64,000 bases of DNA from Calonectria ilicicola (GCA_020809705.1 CP085827.1:1302001-1366000), one strand, 5' to 3'. Positions 1-11,807 are shown, counted from the stretch's first letter. A program made the numbers and translations. The notes: generated by a model not told the origin, from the sequence alone.

Positions 1-118
1 TATCTTCTTCTCTATCTACCCTAGTAACAGGCTTATATATGCCTTCCAACGGTGCCTAAGGCACACACTTACAGGGTTCCATATGTGTTGACACCATTTC
101 CGTATCATTACCTCCCAG

Positions 119-1473
119 GGTGCGCCAATCCAACTCTGTCTTCCTGCGTTTCCTTGCAAGTCATCAAATACAGACAAGGTGACTAGGAAATCGCCAGATC
201 GGGGCGAAAGGTTTGCACTATGCCGTCTCCACGGCTTTGTGGAGGCTGTTGAGAAAATTTACGAACCAGGTGCAAAACTTTGGATCATCAGCGATGGTCA
301 TGTTTTTAGCGACTGTATTAAGTTGCATTTCTAACATATGTTCTACTTCGGGCTAATATTTCATAGTTGGTGTCGACGATGTTGATGTTGATACATACGG
401 TGACCAACTTCAGGCGATGAATGACGAAATTGAAGCTCAAATGGGACGCACAGGTCGAGTGGCTTTCCGATCTCTCATAGATCTTTTCGAGCTATCAAAT
501 TCCCAGTCGGGAGGAACAATGGCTGAGCTCACATCGCATCTCAACCTGCCTGTCATGAATCACCATGTCCAAACCCATGTGACTGAAGAAGCAGAAGTTT
601 GCAGACAGATATTGATGGCTGGATGCCAGCCTCGAGAGTCAACGGCTCGAGAGAAAATAAAGTCTCAAGATTCCTCTCTTCTTGCACTGTACCGCGGGTT
701 TTCTCGATTTATGCTTGAAGATCTAGAGCTTCACCCATACACCCAGGGCATGAGTCGATCTCAGCGGAAGAAACTGTCCACTAAAGTGGCATTCGAGATG
801 ATCATGGTAAGCCAGTGCAATGATGTTGAAATATGCATAGCTAACTGAAATCAGAGAAACCAAGCGTACTCGAATCTTGTTGAAATACTTTTTCCAAACT
901 ACGTCCGCCTGTCCATCCACGCGTACGTTCCCTTTGCTTTTTTCCACCTGCTTGCTTTAGTAAACTAACCCTAGATCCTCCAGTTACAACAATGCGGGCC
1001 CTAAATTTGGAATCCAACTATTTGATCCCACTGCTGTCCGTGTTGTCGAGAACCTGTCTCAAGAGGGTATCCCTATGACATCCCGTGATCTACTCCATAT
1101 TCCCACACCATGGCACAACTGTGTTGTCGAGATGGAGAGCAACAAGTACATCATCGTCACTAAAGCAAAGATTCCCCGACAAACTATTGCATCTGGTGCG
1201 ATGGTCGGCGACAGATCAGAACAGGACGGGGCACATTTCATACTAAAATGGCCCCGCCGTGGCGCGCATATTGCAAGCTCATCAGCCACCAAAGAGTCAT
1301 CAGCTAGACCAAGATCTCCAGCAATTATCCCTCGCGTACAGTCATTTACATTACCGGCACCAAGGAAAGTATCTACTTCATCCAAGTTCTATCAACGCCT
1401 AGCCCAGATGATCGCATCTGTTCCCTTACTCATGTCGCTCGGGTATTTTGTCATGTATCGGTTGAAGATATAA
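119..1473 (+). CDS. Isocyanide synthase (DIT1/PvcA family), 5' end missing
   Basis: Enzymes of this family turn an amino acid's alpha-amino group into an isonitrile, the first step of xanthocillin-type pathways. Exons I can support are 119-314, 367-806, 855-922 and 975-1473, with introns 315-366, 807-854 and 923-974, all GT-AG and frame-consistent. Family landmarks in order are LPAFPCKSSN, a PDRGERFAL stretch, ISDGHVFSD, GVDDVDVDTYGDQL, VRLSIHA, NAGPKFGIQLFD and PWHNCVVE. The first exon opens after an apparent acceptor at 118, and about 60-100 N-terminal residues usual for the family are absent, so the true start lies in the first 118 bases or beyond the window. The tail after the conserved domain is Ser/Pro/Arg-rich and ends in a hydrophobic stretch (SVPLLMSLGYFVMY), which could be a membrane anchor. 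A P450 follows on the same strand 0.8 kb away. The family call is firm; the product is unknown. Confidence 0.88.
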
Positions 1474-2309
1474 CGCAATATTTTCTTGTGTTGAACTTTA
1501 AGCACTTTTACTGAAAGCATTTTTAATTTTGGAATTTTGTCATCGGCCTTTTTGTATAATATATTATTTTAGTTAATTCAACGAATGAATAAAAGTATAT
1601 CTAAAAACGGACAGCTGGATCCAAGAAACTATGCGGTGTCATATATTGCAAATGCTGTGGATCTCACATTTAGGGCAGCTCTCGCCATGGCTCGGTGAGT
1701 TCCGCGCATTTCACCCAGGGCCATGATAAGTATTCCATCTGTATCGTCGAGGTCATACCGGTTACATTATATGTGAGTCAATGCTGCAGTCCGGTTGGTT
1801 GTAGGTATAACTTACAAAATCTTGCAGCCGTACACTTTACACACGAAGGCAAGAACACGCAGCGCAGGGTAGGTGGATATCCACTCACTCCATAAAAGTC
1901 CTCTCGCTAAGCTCGAACTAAGTCTAGGGGAGCTTGACCTGAGTTGCCTAGCTGGTCCCACATAGTCAAGTGTCGCTCCACCATAAGCCACAACTGGAGT
2001 CCATCCTTCCTTTAGGGCTTACATGATAATGGTGAAAGGAGATCAACGTGATTAAAATTGTGCTTGAATTGATTGGTTGAAGCCTAATCTTGAGCTTTTT
2101 AAATGGGCCCTACAAACTGTTGAGGTGCCACGTCTGCGGCGCCACAGGAATGTGGTTGTGGAGCGTGAAAATCGTGTCAGGCTTCAGATTGAAGTGTTTG
2201 AATATGACTCTTCATTGCTTCACTCGACTCTGAGGCACGCAGAGCTTCAGCACGGATTGACCCGAGAGCTACCTCTGGACCACTGTCGTTCCATACGCAA
2301 CTGTGAGCC
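1474..2309. other. Intergenic, isocyanide synthase to P450
   Basis: No convincing coding region is seen. The overlapping short open frames have no recognisable motif. The segment should hold the terminator of the synthase (AT-rich just after 1473) and the promoter of the P450. Confidence 0.5.
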
Positions 2310-3998
2310 ATGTTTTCAGCAGCTACAGGCACCATTGTGGCCGGGGCCGTGCTTTGGGCTGCAGGTAGCAAAGACTGTTCAGGGTCTGCATGCTACCTCG
2401 TGCGCAGGTTGTCTGTTGCCGTGGTTTGTGCCATATGGCTGCTGTTTTATAACATCATTCTATACCCTTTCTATCTTAGTCCCCTTCGACATCTTCCTAG
2501 CCCAAAGCAGCGTCCTTTTTACCAGCGTTTACTGGGGGAGGCCAGTTACGAAAAGCTCGTTCAATGGATCAACGAGATACCCAATGACGGCCTGATCCGC
2601 TACTATGGCTTCTTGAATGCAGAAAGAATCCTCGTTACAAGTCCACAAGGGTGTAAGGATGTTTTGCACACCCAGGCCTACCATTACATCAAGCTCCCAT
2701 GGGCATTGGAGGTGATGGGTCAAATTGGCCCTCGCGGTATTCTTGTCGCCCCACCCGTAAAGCACAAAGTATGTCTCACCCTACTATACGGATGTCATAG
2801 GTGAACTTAGTCCTCGTTACAGGTTGACCGAAAGCTGCTTCAACCGGCATTCAAGTTTCAATACATCAAGAGCCTATATCCAACATTTTGGGCCGAGGGG
2901 GCCAAGTTCCTCAATGTCATCGAGAAAAGCCTCCAAGAGACTGAAATTGGTACTGTAGACATTGGGGAGAGGCTTCACCACGTCACATTGGACATCATCA
3001 CGTTGACTTCTTTTGGGGCTGCTATTGACGCTGTTGAAAACCCAGGAACGTCAAAGGTCAAGCACTTTAGGAACCTCTTTGCAACCAAGAAGCAGCATCT
3101 CCTATATCGCCAGAAAGCATTTTATCTCCCTTACTTTATATATCGGCGACTTCCAGAAAAGGCCAGGCACGAGATTATGACAGCAAGGAATGTGATTGCG
3201 GATGTTATTCGCCCATTGATCCAACAGCGTCGAAAAGATGCAACTAAAGCGAGTCCGAATCAATACACGCGCGGTGACATTATTGCAACGTTGCTGCAAT
3301 CAGGGGAGAAGTTTTCCGATGATTACTTGATCGATCAGTCAATGGACTTTATGGTAGCGGGACAAGAAACCACAGCTACCGCTGTTTCGTTTGCCATCTA
3401 TTCGTTGTCTCAGAACCCTGAGTTTCAGGCCCGTCTTCGTGAGGAGGTTCGAGCAAAGCTTCCTTCGCCGGATGAAGGCACAAAGGTTGATGCAGAGCTC
3501 GTTGAGTCGCTTCCCTATCTTGCTGCTGTCTGCAATGAGGTCCTGCGTCTATTTTCACCAGTCGTTTATTGCCACAGACAAACAATTGCGCCTAATACAA
3601 TGATTGGTTCTGTGAGTATTCCGCAGGACACTGTTGTAACTGTTGCACCGGGAGTCATTCACAGCTCTCGGCAAGTCTGGGGACCCCAGGCCGGCGAGTT
3701 TAATCCTGAGAGATGGCTCGTTACAAAGGAAGGAGAAATCAAAGTTGATCCTCTTGGAGGGACAAATGACCCATGGGCTGTTATGCCATTTACCTATGGG
3801 CCTAGGCAGTGCATTGGAGAGAGGTTTGCCAGAGGCGAGATGTTGTCACTTGTTGCACAGCTGGTCGGCAGGTTCGAATGGAAATTCAAGGGTATTGGCA
3901 GGAATGGTGAAAGGCCTATGAAGATTGTTCACGCTGTAGTTGCTGGGCCTGCTGGAGGTAGTGTTACTATGTATGCACACCGGATTGAGGGATGGTGA
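2310..3998 (+). CDS. Cytochrome P450 monooxygenase next to the isocyanide synthase
   Basis: Haem-thiolate monooxygenase, probably anchored in the endoplasmic reticulum. Exons are 2310-2768 and 2823-3998 with one GT-AG intron (phase 0), giving 544 residues, a normal length. An N-terminal membrane helix spans about residues 29-50, followed by a proline-rich hinge (LPSPKQRP). The I-helix oxygen-binding motif AGQETT is at about 332-337, ExxR (EVLR) at 392-395, and the haem loop FTYGPRQCIG at about 476-485 with the ligand Cys near 483. All hallmark residues are intact, so it should be functional. The start is the first ATG that includes the membrane anchor. Its position directly downstream of an isocyanide synthase on the same strand suggests it oxidises the isonitrile product or its coupling partner, as P450s do in xanthocillin clusters; the substrate itself is an inference. 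Confidence 0.93.
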
Positions 3999-4478
3999 TT
4001 GATGATAGCAGTTGGAGCACTCCTCATATGTAATAGCCGACGATCTAGGGTCGTTGATATATCGGACATATGCCCTGTTACACTAAAAGGCCTGGCAATT
4101 CTATCTGTACTTTTTAGATCTACAGTACTACGATATGATGTCAAGAAATCCTATATTAAATATTCGGAGTATGTTTATCCGCATGCCGCAGAGGGAGAAT
4201 ACATGAGGTGTAATGGGCTATGTTGGCCCATCTAAAATGTATAACCCCACTCACATAGCAATAAAATATCATGAATAAATTCCTCAAGTTTTGAGCATCT
4301 AAATGTAGCAGTCATCCAATACCCGGATTAAATCATCATAGAACTGTGATTGATCTTCAACGGCTTGCCCTCCCATAGTTGCTACCAACTTGGAATGTTG
4401 AATCATCCGTAAGCGTCACAAGCTTAGCTTCGTTGTGAACTGTCATTCCTTGGACACCTCCACTCTCAAAATTTTCGC
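3999..4478. other. 3' flank of the P450
   Basis: Non-coding as far as I can see. It holds AT-rich sequence with AATAAAA near 4260 that could serve in 3'-end formation. No repeat or RNA gene was recognised. Confidence 0.4.
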
Positions 4479-5015
4479 CTACTTGTGTATGTGCTTCTCC
4501 CCCATGGAAACATCTGTGGCTTCATTTCTTCGTCGGATTTGCCTAGGTCGTGCACGAGGGCGACGCTGTCTGGAGGAACGTCGTGAACTTTCATTATTGT
4601 TGTTCCCAATATGAGCCTTGGCCTTGTCAGAAGCCCTCAAACCACGAAGACGACTGAAGACACTCCGATCTCCGTCAGATCCAGTGTCGAAACTTCCACC
4701 TACGCGAAGCCTCGCACTACGTCTGAGATCAAAGCCACCGGCTTCGTTTTTATCATCATATTGATAATCGTCAGTAGAGCTCGTTTGTCCAGTAGTAACA
4801 CCTTCTGCCAGCCTACTTCTGTTAGCTAAGTATGAAGTTATCAGGTAGGCACTGTACCAAGGTTGACCTTGTCCTCTGGGGTTATATTGTTGTACCGTTG
4901 TGTCGGATTTCACAGTTCGGGACACGACTAAAGCCTTTGTTGGCTCTGCAGTTTGTCCCCTCTCGGACTTTGTCTGCAAGGATTTTGAACTTCGTTTTCT
5001 TGTGGTGCGTTCCAT
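4479..5015 (-). CDS. Hypothetical Arg/Ser-rich protein, 178 aa
   Basis: An uninterrupted ATG-started frame of 178 codons. I do not recognise a family. The protein is highly charged and looks disordered: a basic Ser/Thr/Lys N-terminus, a central acidic patch (STDDYQYDDKNEAG), a LRRSARLR motif, a run of four Asn, and a C-terminal Arg-rich tract (SSRRSSRQRRPRARPRQIRRR) that resembles a nuclear localisation or nucleic-acid-binding tail. Length and composition bias make chance unlikely but not excluded. It lies between the P450 and the TIM-barrel gene with no sign of co-regulation. It could equally be an unspliced fragment of a larger gene. Confidence 0.35.
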   Translation of the reverse strand: MERTTRKRSSKSLQTKSERGQTAEPTKALVVSRTVKSDTTVQQYNPRGQGQPWYSAYLITSYLANRSRLAEGVTTGQTSSTDDYQYDDKNEAGGFDLRRSARLRVGGSFDTGSDGDRSVFSRLRGLRASDKAKAHIGNNNNESSRRSSRQRRPRARPRQIRRRNEATDVSMGEKHIHK

Positions 5016-5948
5016 TTCAAGCTTTCGTCTTAAATAATTCTTTTGGCCGTCGCTTCAGAGTCTTGTGGGTTTCTTGGACAATCACGACACGGGTTTTGGG
5101 GTCTTATATTGAGCGGTTGAAATTACAAACCCAAATTACAAGTCTTGTCTGCCGTTGAAATTACAAAACCAAATTGCATGTGATCGTTAACTAGCGCTTA
5201 TCTACTTGCGCATTTGTGCTACTTGGGATAAATTGATTGGCAGTTGCATTTTTACACTTTAGCTGACATGATGACGTTAGATAACAAGGATGCATTAGAT
5301 AAAGGGTTCCGCGTAAGGAAACCAATGCGCGCCCAGTGGAATTTATTCTGACAGCTCGAGAATAGTATCTGCGACACTCCTCCTCTCCCTTCCTTTCCTG
5401 GAGTAAGACCGATTTGGAACGCCTTCATAAATAATCCAAGGAGAGAGTCAGAACCCATTCGCCCATCAAGAAAAAGTCTCAGCGTTCTTTTCTAGCTGAA
5501 GGAGGCCAATAGTAAACTCGACGAGCAGGGAGCTTCAAATCACAAAGGGGACAGATACAACCAAGTTTGGCAATACTTTGCTTGACCAAGAAACAATCAA
5601 ATTAATCCTATGTAAAGCGTAATCTTTGAGAAAAGCTTTAGTCGGACAGAAGATATCAAGGTTATATGGTGTAGAAGGCCATCGGAGACAAACGCTCTCC
5701 TGAGTTCTAAAGAATTTGATTCAAATTTACTTTAGTCGTACTTAGGGTGCCACTTTGTCGTTGTATCGAGTCTGCGTTGGTGTGGCTTGGCCATGGCCAA
5801 GGTAGAACTTGAGTTGAAACAGCATCCGCTCTGGCTTGAACGCGAGAACATGAATGTTGAATGTTTATATCAGCATATTGTGTGATATATTGAAGTATCA
5901 ATTAACCAAAACATAAAACGCAGACTTCATATAGCTTTAACTCTTTTT
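5016..5948. other. Intergenic with a short direct repeat
   Basis: No gene seen. A 22-base sequence beginning GTTGAAATTACAAA at 5115 recurs at 5154 with one mismatch, giving a 39-base repeat spacing. The rest is moderately AT-rich without recognisable features. Confidence 0.4.
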
Positions 5949-7168
5949 CTATTTAGCCACGCTTTCTGTAAATATTCCCAACAACCGGGCCCCCTCACTA
6001 TCTGCAACCTCGCCATTTGTTTTTATGGAGCCATGAGGATGGTATGGGAAAGGACTTTGTTTGTTAATCATTTCTTAAAAAAATTCATGGGTCTTTTAAA
6101 CTTACCCATACTCCGGCACAAATGTAATCACAACCTCTTGATCCTCGGTTGCACGGTGTTTTATGATTCGTAGCCATAGCCTCTCAAAGAACTCTCTTTC
6201 TGCTGTAAAAACAGGGTTTGTTGGTTCAGGGCACTGAGAAGATTGAGTGGTGCCAATCCGTGTATGGATATGATGAACCTGGAAACAGGTCAATGAAAGA
6301 TAATCAACGTAAGAAAGATGGATTTACATGAGTGATAACGCGATCAAGGATTTGCTGATCTTCTTCTCCAACATCAAGCAACCTCTCGCAAACAACAACC
6401 CAGTGTGAAAAGTCACCAGTAATGCGTAGTCTGAATAAATGAGTTATAGTTACCAGCTTGGAAATAAAGAGTGAATAAACATACTGGGGAACTCTTTGCA
6501 AAACATAGTCTGCGACATAGGGATTGAACAATCCTCGATTACGATGAGTTTCGTGGCAAACGATGCCCTGTAAACCTAGCTCCTTGTCAATCGCGAGAGT
6601 ATTTTCGAAAAAGTAGACGGCTTCATCACGAGTCCAATAGTCGCTGCAGTATACAGTTAGCGACAGTTTATAGCAGGGTAAGTAGTTGCTCATCATACGC
6701 TCCGGACTGTGCATTTATTCTCACAGGTCGTAAGACTGAGGCCAATTGGAGCTGCTCTCGATATGTTGCAAGGTGAACATCGGGCACCAAACCAGTTGGC
6801 CGCGGCCCAATATACCGTTGCCACGAAGTAAAAATTCTAAACCTCGTTTATCACTGTTCAAAAACCTGGCTGAAATTATCAATACTTACGTCACACTGAT
6901 TTGCAAATCAAGCACGTCACAAAACTCCCTCAAGTCCAAAAGGTTCTGCGGGTTTAGGCCATAGATGACAACTTCTACACCGTCTATAATCAAGGTTAAT
7001 ACAAACTAAACACTCAATTTTACCATATGAGGATACTGAAATGTTCAATCGGGGAAATCGCGCACCATAGCCTTGTTTTTTCAAGTCCGGGAACCAATTC
7101 TTCCACGTCTCCAAGTTGTCCCCTGGCAACACCCCCCAGTTGGATCGGAATCTCTTGATAACGACCAT
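5949..7168 (-). CDS. Xylose isomerase-like TIM-barrel protein (sugar isomerase/epimerase family)
   Basis: Seven exons on the minus strand: 7066-7168, 6890-6983, 6699-6836, 6485-6643, 6328-6430, 6106-6278 and 5949-6054. All introns are GT-AG and the phases close, giving 291 residues. The start at 7168 gives MVVIKRFRSNWGVLPGDNLE, the usual beginning of this fungal family. Characteristic blocks follow: YIGPRPTGL, RINAQSGADYW, CHETHRNR, ITGDFSHWV, HIHTRIGTTQSSQCP and FVPEYGPFPYHPHGS. The His, Asp and Glu residues in CHETH, GDFSHW, HIHTRIG and VPEYG are the expected metal and substrate ligands of the AP-endonuclease-2-like barrel. The exact substrate of these cytosolic proteins is not known. It lies about 2 kb beyond the isocyanide synthase-P450 pair on the opposite strand; whether it belongs to that locus is uncertain. 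Confidence 0.9.
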
Positions 7169-8209
7169 GATGATTTCGAAGTATTCGCACGCGTGAAAAA
7201 ACAATAAAACCCAAAAGAAAGATATCTTTGTCTGGTCCTTTTTTTACTACCTAAATAGCCCCCAAGCAGTGGATTTGGTGAGCCCGGGACCGCTTCATCT
7301 GCCGGGGAATGAAATTGCCATTTTGAGCTCACGATCCCCCACGGCCCCACAAAACGACCCGATGCCCCCAAAGCTCCCCGCGGCTTCTTCCTGGATTGGT
7401 CTAGCCCTCTTGTGGTCTACGAATAAGATGATGCAATTGCAGCGTTTGCGGTAAAACGAGAAGATGACGACACCGATCCTTCGGCTATAGACGGACTTGA
7501 CGGATTTATAGAGTCCGACTGGTGCGACCGTGCGAGCCAAACATACCCATGCATCCGAGTTAAGAACTCAAGACCTTCCATCCATAATCATTTACCCCTG
7601 GGTTTTTGAGTGATGTGGATGCGATTTTATCTAAACACGGACATGATTTCCACCTGCTGAAGACGATCGATCATCTAATACCTTATCTCGGCTGATAAGA
7701 CAACATCGAATGTGATCTACCGACATGCCAATTTCCGGGACAAAGAAAGGAATGACCCCTCCAATTTTTCCGACAGATTTGGTACACATAGGAATTTAGG
7801 AACGTATTTTTTAAGACAAATTTTGTGATTTAAGCTCATCATGTCCCGAAAGCCGGACTGCAAACGTCATATGTATTGCTTGCCCGACTTGTTTCGTACT
7901 TTTAATCCACAACCCCATTTACGTTGTTAATACGGTGATGAGGAAACCGTCATATTTTGACTCAAGTCTTACACAAGACCCAGCAGCGACGAAATAGGCC
8001 CGATGCATTCATTCTTTATGGGCCATTTGAAGTGACGATTTGCGGGTTGATCTCCAGGAAAACATGTTGGCTCTTACTTGCTTCCTTGTTGAATCCTTGG
8101 CAATCGGCATATAAGAGTCGTGCGGATTGCCCTCAATTCATCATTATAAACCATCTTCACCTCTAAACCCAAGAAAAGCCCATCCAATTTATTCGAAACA
8201 ATCTTCATT
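7169..8209. other. Divergent intergenic region with HsbA-gene TATA box
   Basis: This is the shared upstream region of the TIM-barrel gene (minus) and the HsbA-like gene (plus). A TATA-like ATATAAG at 8110-8116 lies about 95 bases before the HsbA start codon. No further gene is supported; the short frames overlapping 7081-7540 are shadows. Confidence 0.5.
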
Positions 8210-8872
8210 ATGCAGTTCAAGCTCGGTTCTTTCATTGCAACTCTGCTGGCTTGCCAAGCAACGCAAGCCACACCAGTTGTGGTCCGAGACACTCAAGAAA
8301 TCGCACTCACAGTGAACGATTTCGTGAATTTCGTCAACACTGTCACGCAGCAAACTGCAAGCACAACCAACATTGTGAACGGAATCACCTCCAATAATGC
8401 CAAGACTCAGCTCCAGGTTTGTTTTACAACTGATCTAGTTCATCCGGAATGCTAAGAATGTTAGGCCGCTCTCAAGGATATCCACTCAACTATCCAGACG
8501 GTTGATAACGCAAAGTCTCAGCTAAACGGCGTTCAAAAGACAAAGCCTAATGCCGATGAGCAAGTCCAAATCTGCAACGCTTTTACTGGAGTATGTTGAA
8601 CTAGATACTTGATTTTCTAATCAATGCTAACCTTTTCAAAGTTCTTCAATGGCGAACAGGCCCTCTTCAAGGCTGTGGCTGCCAAGAAGGACGTCATCAA
8701 GGCTACTCCTGGTATCCCGGCTATAGCCCCTGGCCTGCGAAGTATTAGCACCGCAATTGATCAGATTCCCATCAATTTGCTCGGCTCTATCTGGCCTTGT
8801 GGTGCTGATGTTGGTAAGAGCGTCAAGGCTTTGAGCGATACTCTCAAACAGGCTGTTGCCGCGTTTTCTTAA
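8210..8872 (+). CDS. HsbA-like hydrophobic surface-binding protein, secreted
   Basis: Exons are 8210-8416, 8465-8590 and 8642-8872, joined by two short phase-0 GT-AG introns to give 187 residues. The N-terminus is a clear signal peptide (MQFKLGSFIATLLACQATQA). The mature part is helical, with repeated Thr/Val/Asn-rich segments and an Ile/Ala/Pro stretch (TPGIPAIAPGLRSI), and has the size and layout of the hydrophobic surface-binding protein A family. Members coat hydrophobic solids and help recruit lytic enzymes; some are small cell-wall galactomannoproteins of similar fold. Two Cys (about residues 123 and 166) may pair. Its neighbour is a secreted pectin methylesterase in convergent orientation, consistent with a role at the plant or insect surface, but that link is an inference. 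Confidence 0.85.
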
Positions 8873-9282
8873 GATAGCTTCGTGGAGCTCAGAGCGCGCA
8901 CTTTGCAGTAAATTATTCAAAACGGGTAGTGTAGCAAGATAATACTGTACGGGTTGTGTTGAAAAGAGCTGTGGTTGGATTATGGGCCTCACTGCAGGCA
9001 TCTAGGCAACTTCAATCCTAAAATCTATTGAATTGAAATTTATCATCAGAAATTCTTTTAACGTGAATTTAAGATTCTCTAAAGAAGTTCTGGAACTAAA
9101 ATGTTATCGAAACATACACGTCTATTGAACCGCGTCAAGGGGTTCCTCTAAAAATATTCGAGATAGAAATCTGCCCGCAGCACATGATCTCATTGAACCT
9201 TGCAAAGATTCCAGGTTATTGCTCATAATGTACAACGCGATGGAAGTTAATCGACTTCATGGCGTGTTTTGTATTCTCCCAG
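8873..9282. other. Convergent 3' intergenic region
   Basis: Sequence between the 3' ends of the HsbA-like and pectin methylesterase genes. No gene or repeat is seen; both terminators should lie here. Confidence 0.4.
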
Positions 9283-10374
9283 TTAGTTCCTGGTTACGCG
9301 GTGGTAATAATCCTTGTCAAAGTACGGGTTCTGCTTGTAGGAGCTGCCCAGCACTTCCTCAATCTTGATTGCCTTGGTCAACTTCTCGGCAAAGTTCGCG
9401 CGTGTACCATTAGCTCCAGCTCCAGTGTTGTCGAACTCGGCATAAGTGACACCGGAGGTACGGTTATCGGTCTTAGACCAGATGGCCCAACCTGCGGAGT
9501 TGATGGCAGCAGACATTGAAGTCTTCTGGAAAATGGTGCTTGACTCGTTACCCCAGGGTCGGCCAAGGTAGAAAGCACCGTCGGGAACGCTTTGGTTTGC
9601 TCCGGCAGCAATATCGCAGTTGTTGAAGACGTATGTTGAGTTACCACCCAACTTATTTCCATTGGCTATTGGTTTATTAGTTTCAGAAAAACAAAAAAGA
9701 TATAAGGCAAGGGAAATTCTAAACCTACCAGTGACATAGCCAACGTTGTTCAATGGTGTCGATAAGCGAATGTCGATTTCCTCAAACCAAGCTCGTGATC
9801 TTTGACCGAAGATGAAATCTGTGACACCCACAATTTCATTCTTGACGTAAACTTGGTTGCCTTGCTGGCTGAGCAAAGTGTCTTGGTATCCAACAAACGA
9901 ACAGCCGTAGAAGCCACTGTCCGAGTAGGCGCTGAGAGCCACAGCTTGGCTACCATCGCCGTAGGTATTCTCAACATTAACGTTGTAAAGTCGGAAGCCG
10001 CTAGCCTTGATTCGAAGGGTTGCTGTCTCGTCATTGCTCAGGTTAAAGGCCTGAGACAGTCCATACGAAATCGTGACGGTGTTCGCGGCATAGGTATAAT
10101 CATCCGTGGTGGCACCGTAAACGCTGAGCTGTGCCTTTCGCTTTGGAACAAGAACCTGTTCCTCGTATTTTCCGGCCGAAATCGTAATGCATTGAGCAGT
10201 TGTAGCGTTGACCGACAACGAATCGACTGCTCCCTGGATGGTCGAGAAATCGCCGCCAGATTTAGCTACTGACACACAACCCTTGGGCTCACGTCTGGCC
10301 GAGTGCGAGTGGCGGTGGTGGGCCGAGGCCAATGCCACAGAGAAAAGGCTGCAGATGGTAAAGAAGTTCTTCAT
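9283..10374 (-). CDS. Pectin methylesterase (pectinesterase, CE8), secreted
   Basis: Hydrolyses methyl esters of homogalacturonan in plant cell walls. Exons are 9729-10374 and 9283-9665, with a 63-base intron (9666-9728, phase 1) that has no in-frame stop; splicing gives 342 residues and restores the uninterrupted family reading YVTANGNK. A signal peptide covers about residues 1-18 and is followed by a His/Arg-rich propeptide-like segment. The active-site residues are present: Gln143 (GSQAVAL), Asp165 (GYQDTLL), Asp186 (VTDFIFG) and the Arg of LGRPWG. Length and order of motifs match fungal CE8 enzymes. A TATA-like TATAAG (minus strand, around 10440-10446) lies about 70 bases upstream of the ATG. 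Confidence 0.96.
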   Translation of the reverse strand: MKNFFTICSLFSVALASAHHRHSHSARREPKGCVSVAKSGGDFSTIQGAVDSLSVNATTAQCITISAGKYEEQVLVPKRKAQLSVYGATTDDYTYAANTVTISYGLSQAFNLSNDETATLRIKASGFRLYNVNVENTYGDGSQAVALSAYSDSGFYGCSFVGYQDTLLSQQGNQVYVKNEIVGVTDFIFGQRSRAWFEEIDIRLSTPLNNVGYVTGRFRISLALYLFCFSETNKPIANGNKLGGNSTYVFNNCDIAAGANQSVPDGAFYLGRPWGNESSTIFQKTSMSAAINSAGWAIWSKTDNRTSGVTYAEFDNTGAGANGTRANFAEKLTKAIKIEEVLGSSYKQNPYFDKDYYHRVTRN

Positions 10375-11807
10375 GGTGAAAGCACAATCCTAACGAACTC
10401 TTGGCGTGATGGTTCGTCGATGAGTAGCGTGGCGGCATCATCACTTATACTTTTACTTCCATCGGGCACCGTTTGCATGGATTAATATGCCGTGCACGGG
10501 TAAAAAAAATTAGCGTCTAAGGAGATTACTAAATTAGCCTGTCTATTAATTACACTACGGATACGACGGAGAGACGAAACTCAGATACGAATTGTGGTTG
10601 CAGTGGTTTTCAAAAATCGGTCATCGAACCCCATGGAAGACGTACGCAAAGGCAAGCGAAGCGACGTTTCAGTGCCATCGCCAAAAAGTTTTAATTCAAC
10701 AAGGAGAAATATTCGTGGAGATTATTTCTCCTCGGGGCATGAAACACAGTACCTTGAACTTTGACAAGGGTGCTGCAGGGCCCATCCCCAGCTTCGGGTC
10801 TACCGGAAGGCACGGCATCGCTCCCGGTCTGGTATAAATATCAAAGGCAAAAGGTTGAAATTTAATTGAATCGGCGCTTGATACATTACCATTTTATTAA
10901 ATATGCTAATTCGAATTCGAATCATCCCCCTCTTCACTTGACAGACTGAAATGCCTACACCGCAAATGCCACTGTTCTGGAATAAACCCCCGCATTTCCA
11001 ATCCCTGCAAGCATGGGTGGGCCAAGTGTTTGGGACTGAGTATTCTGAGTTTTCGTGGAATGATGTATGGAGTCCAATACCAGCTCGATGGGCTGACCCA
11101 TGTAGGTCCCTTGTAATTTCCTTATCGTAAACGATTGCGGTGGTGGCCCACTTGATGGCCACTCATTCGCAATTGTTGACTGTACTTTGTGCTGAGCTGT
11201 ATATCTCTGACACACAGTTGCTAGCGATCAGTGCACCCTCCAAAATTCATATACAACTCGAACAGTGAAGACATCTGATTAGCTTGGCGATGTCTAGTGT
11301 GCGTCAGTACCGCCCTAGCCGATGCTACTGTAGTAGTGTTTACTCCATGTAGTCAAAATGCCCAGCTTGATGAATCCACTTGGACACTGAACATACTGCC
11401 CGATTTTGCATTTCGTAAACGAGAAAAGTAATCTCATCATTTGGATATCCTCAAGAAAATGCGATATTTCCTCTACCTTTTTCATACTTGTGAGAATAGT
11501 GGTGACATGGGTTAATAATAGCTCCCTCAGCTCATGGCTATGCCCCTATTCATTCAAGACTTGGTTGATCTGTTTTCTGGAATCGGAATATATCATTATA
11601 TCCACATATATCTAATCAATCTCAAACTTCATCTCACATTTGAAAGGACCGCCGCGTCTCGGTTAACCGCGGTGGGTGCCTCGTACAACACTACATAATA
11701 TACAAACCACTCCAGTAAGGAGGTCGTACCATCTCTGTCAATCTCGCCATGACGCTCTCCTTTTTAGGGGTGCATGGGAGTTAGTTTATCAGATTTAACC
11801 GATTCTC
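10375..11807. other. Intergenic, pectin methylesterase to P450
   Basis: The first 100 bases hold the pectin methylesterase promoter. Several frames of 80-120 codons exist on both strands around 10800-11215, but they lack motifs, use non-ATG starts or overlap each other, so I do not call a gene. Confidence 0.45.

Noticed and set aside
2769..2804. P450 ending after 164 codons at 2804
   Set aside because: The apparent stop is inside a GT-AG intron (2769-2822); splicing restores the full P450.
5112..5180. Direct repeat of 22 bases as a transposon footprint
   Set aside because: Only two copies, no inverted ends or target duplication; reported only as a minor repeat.
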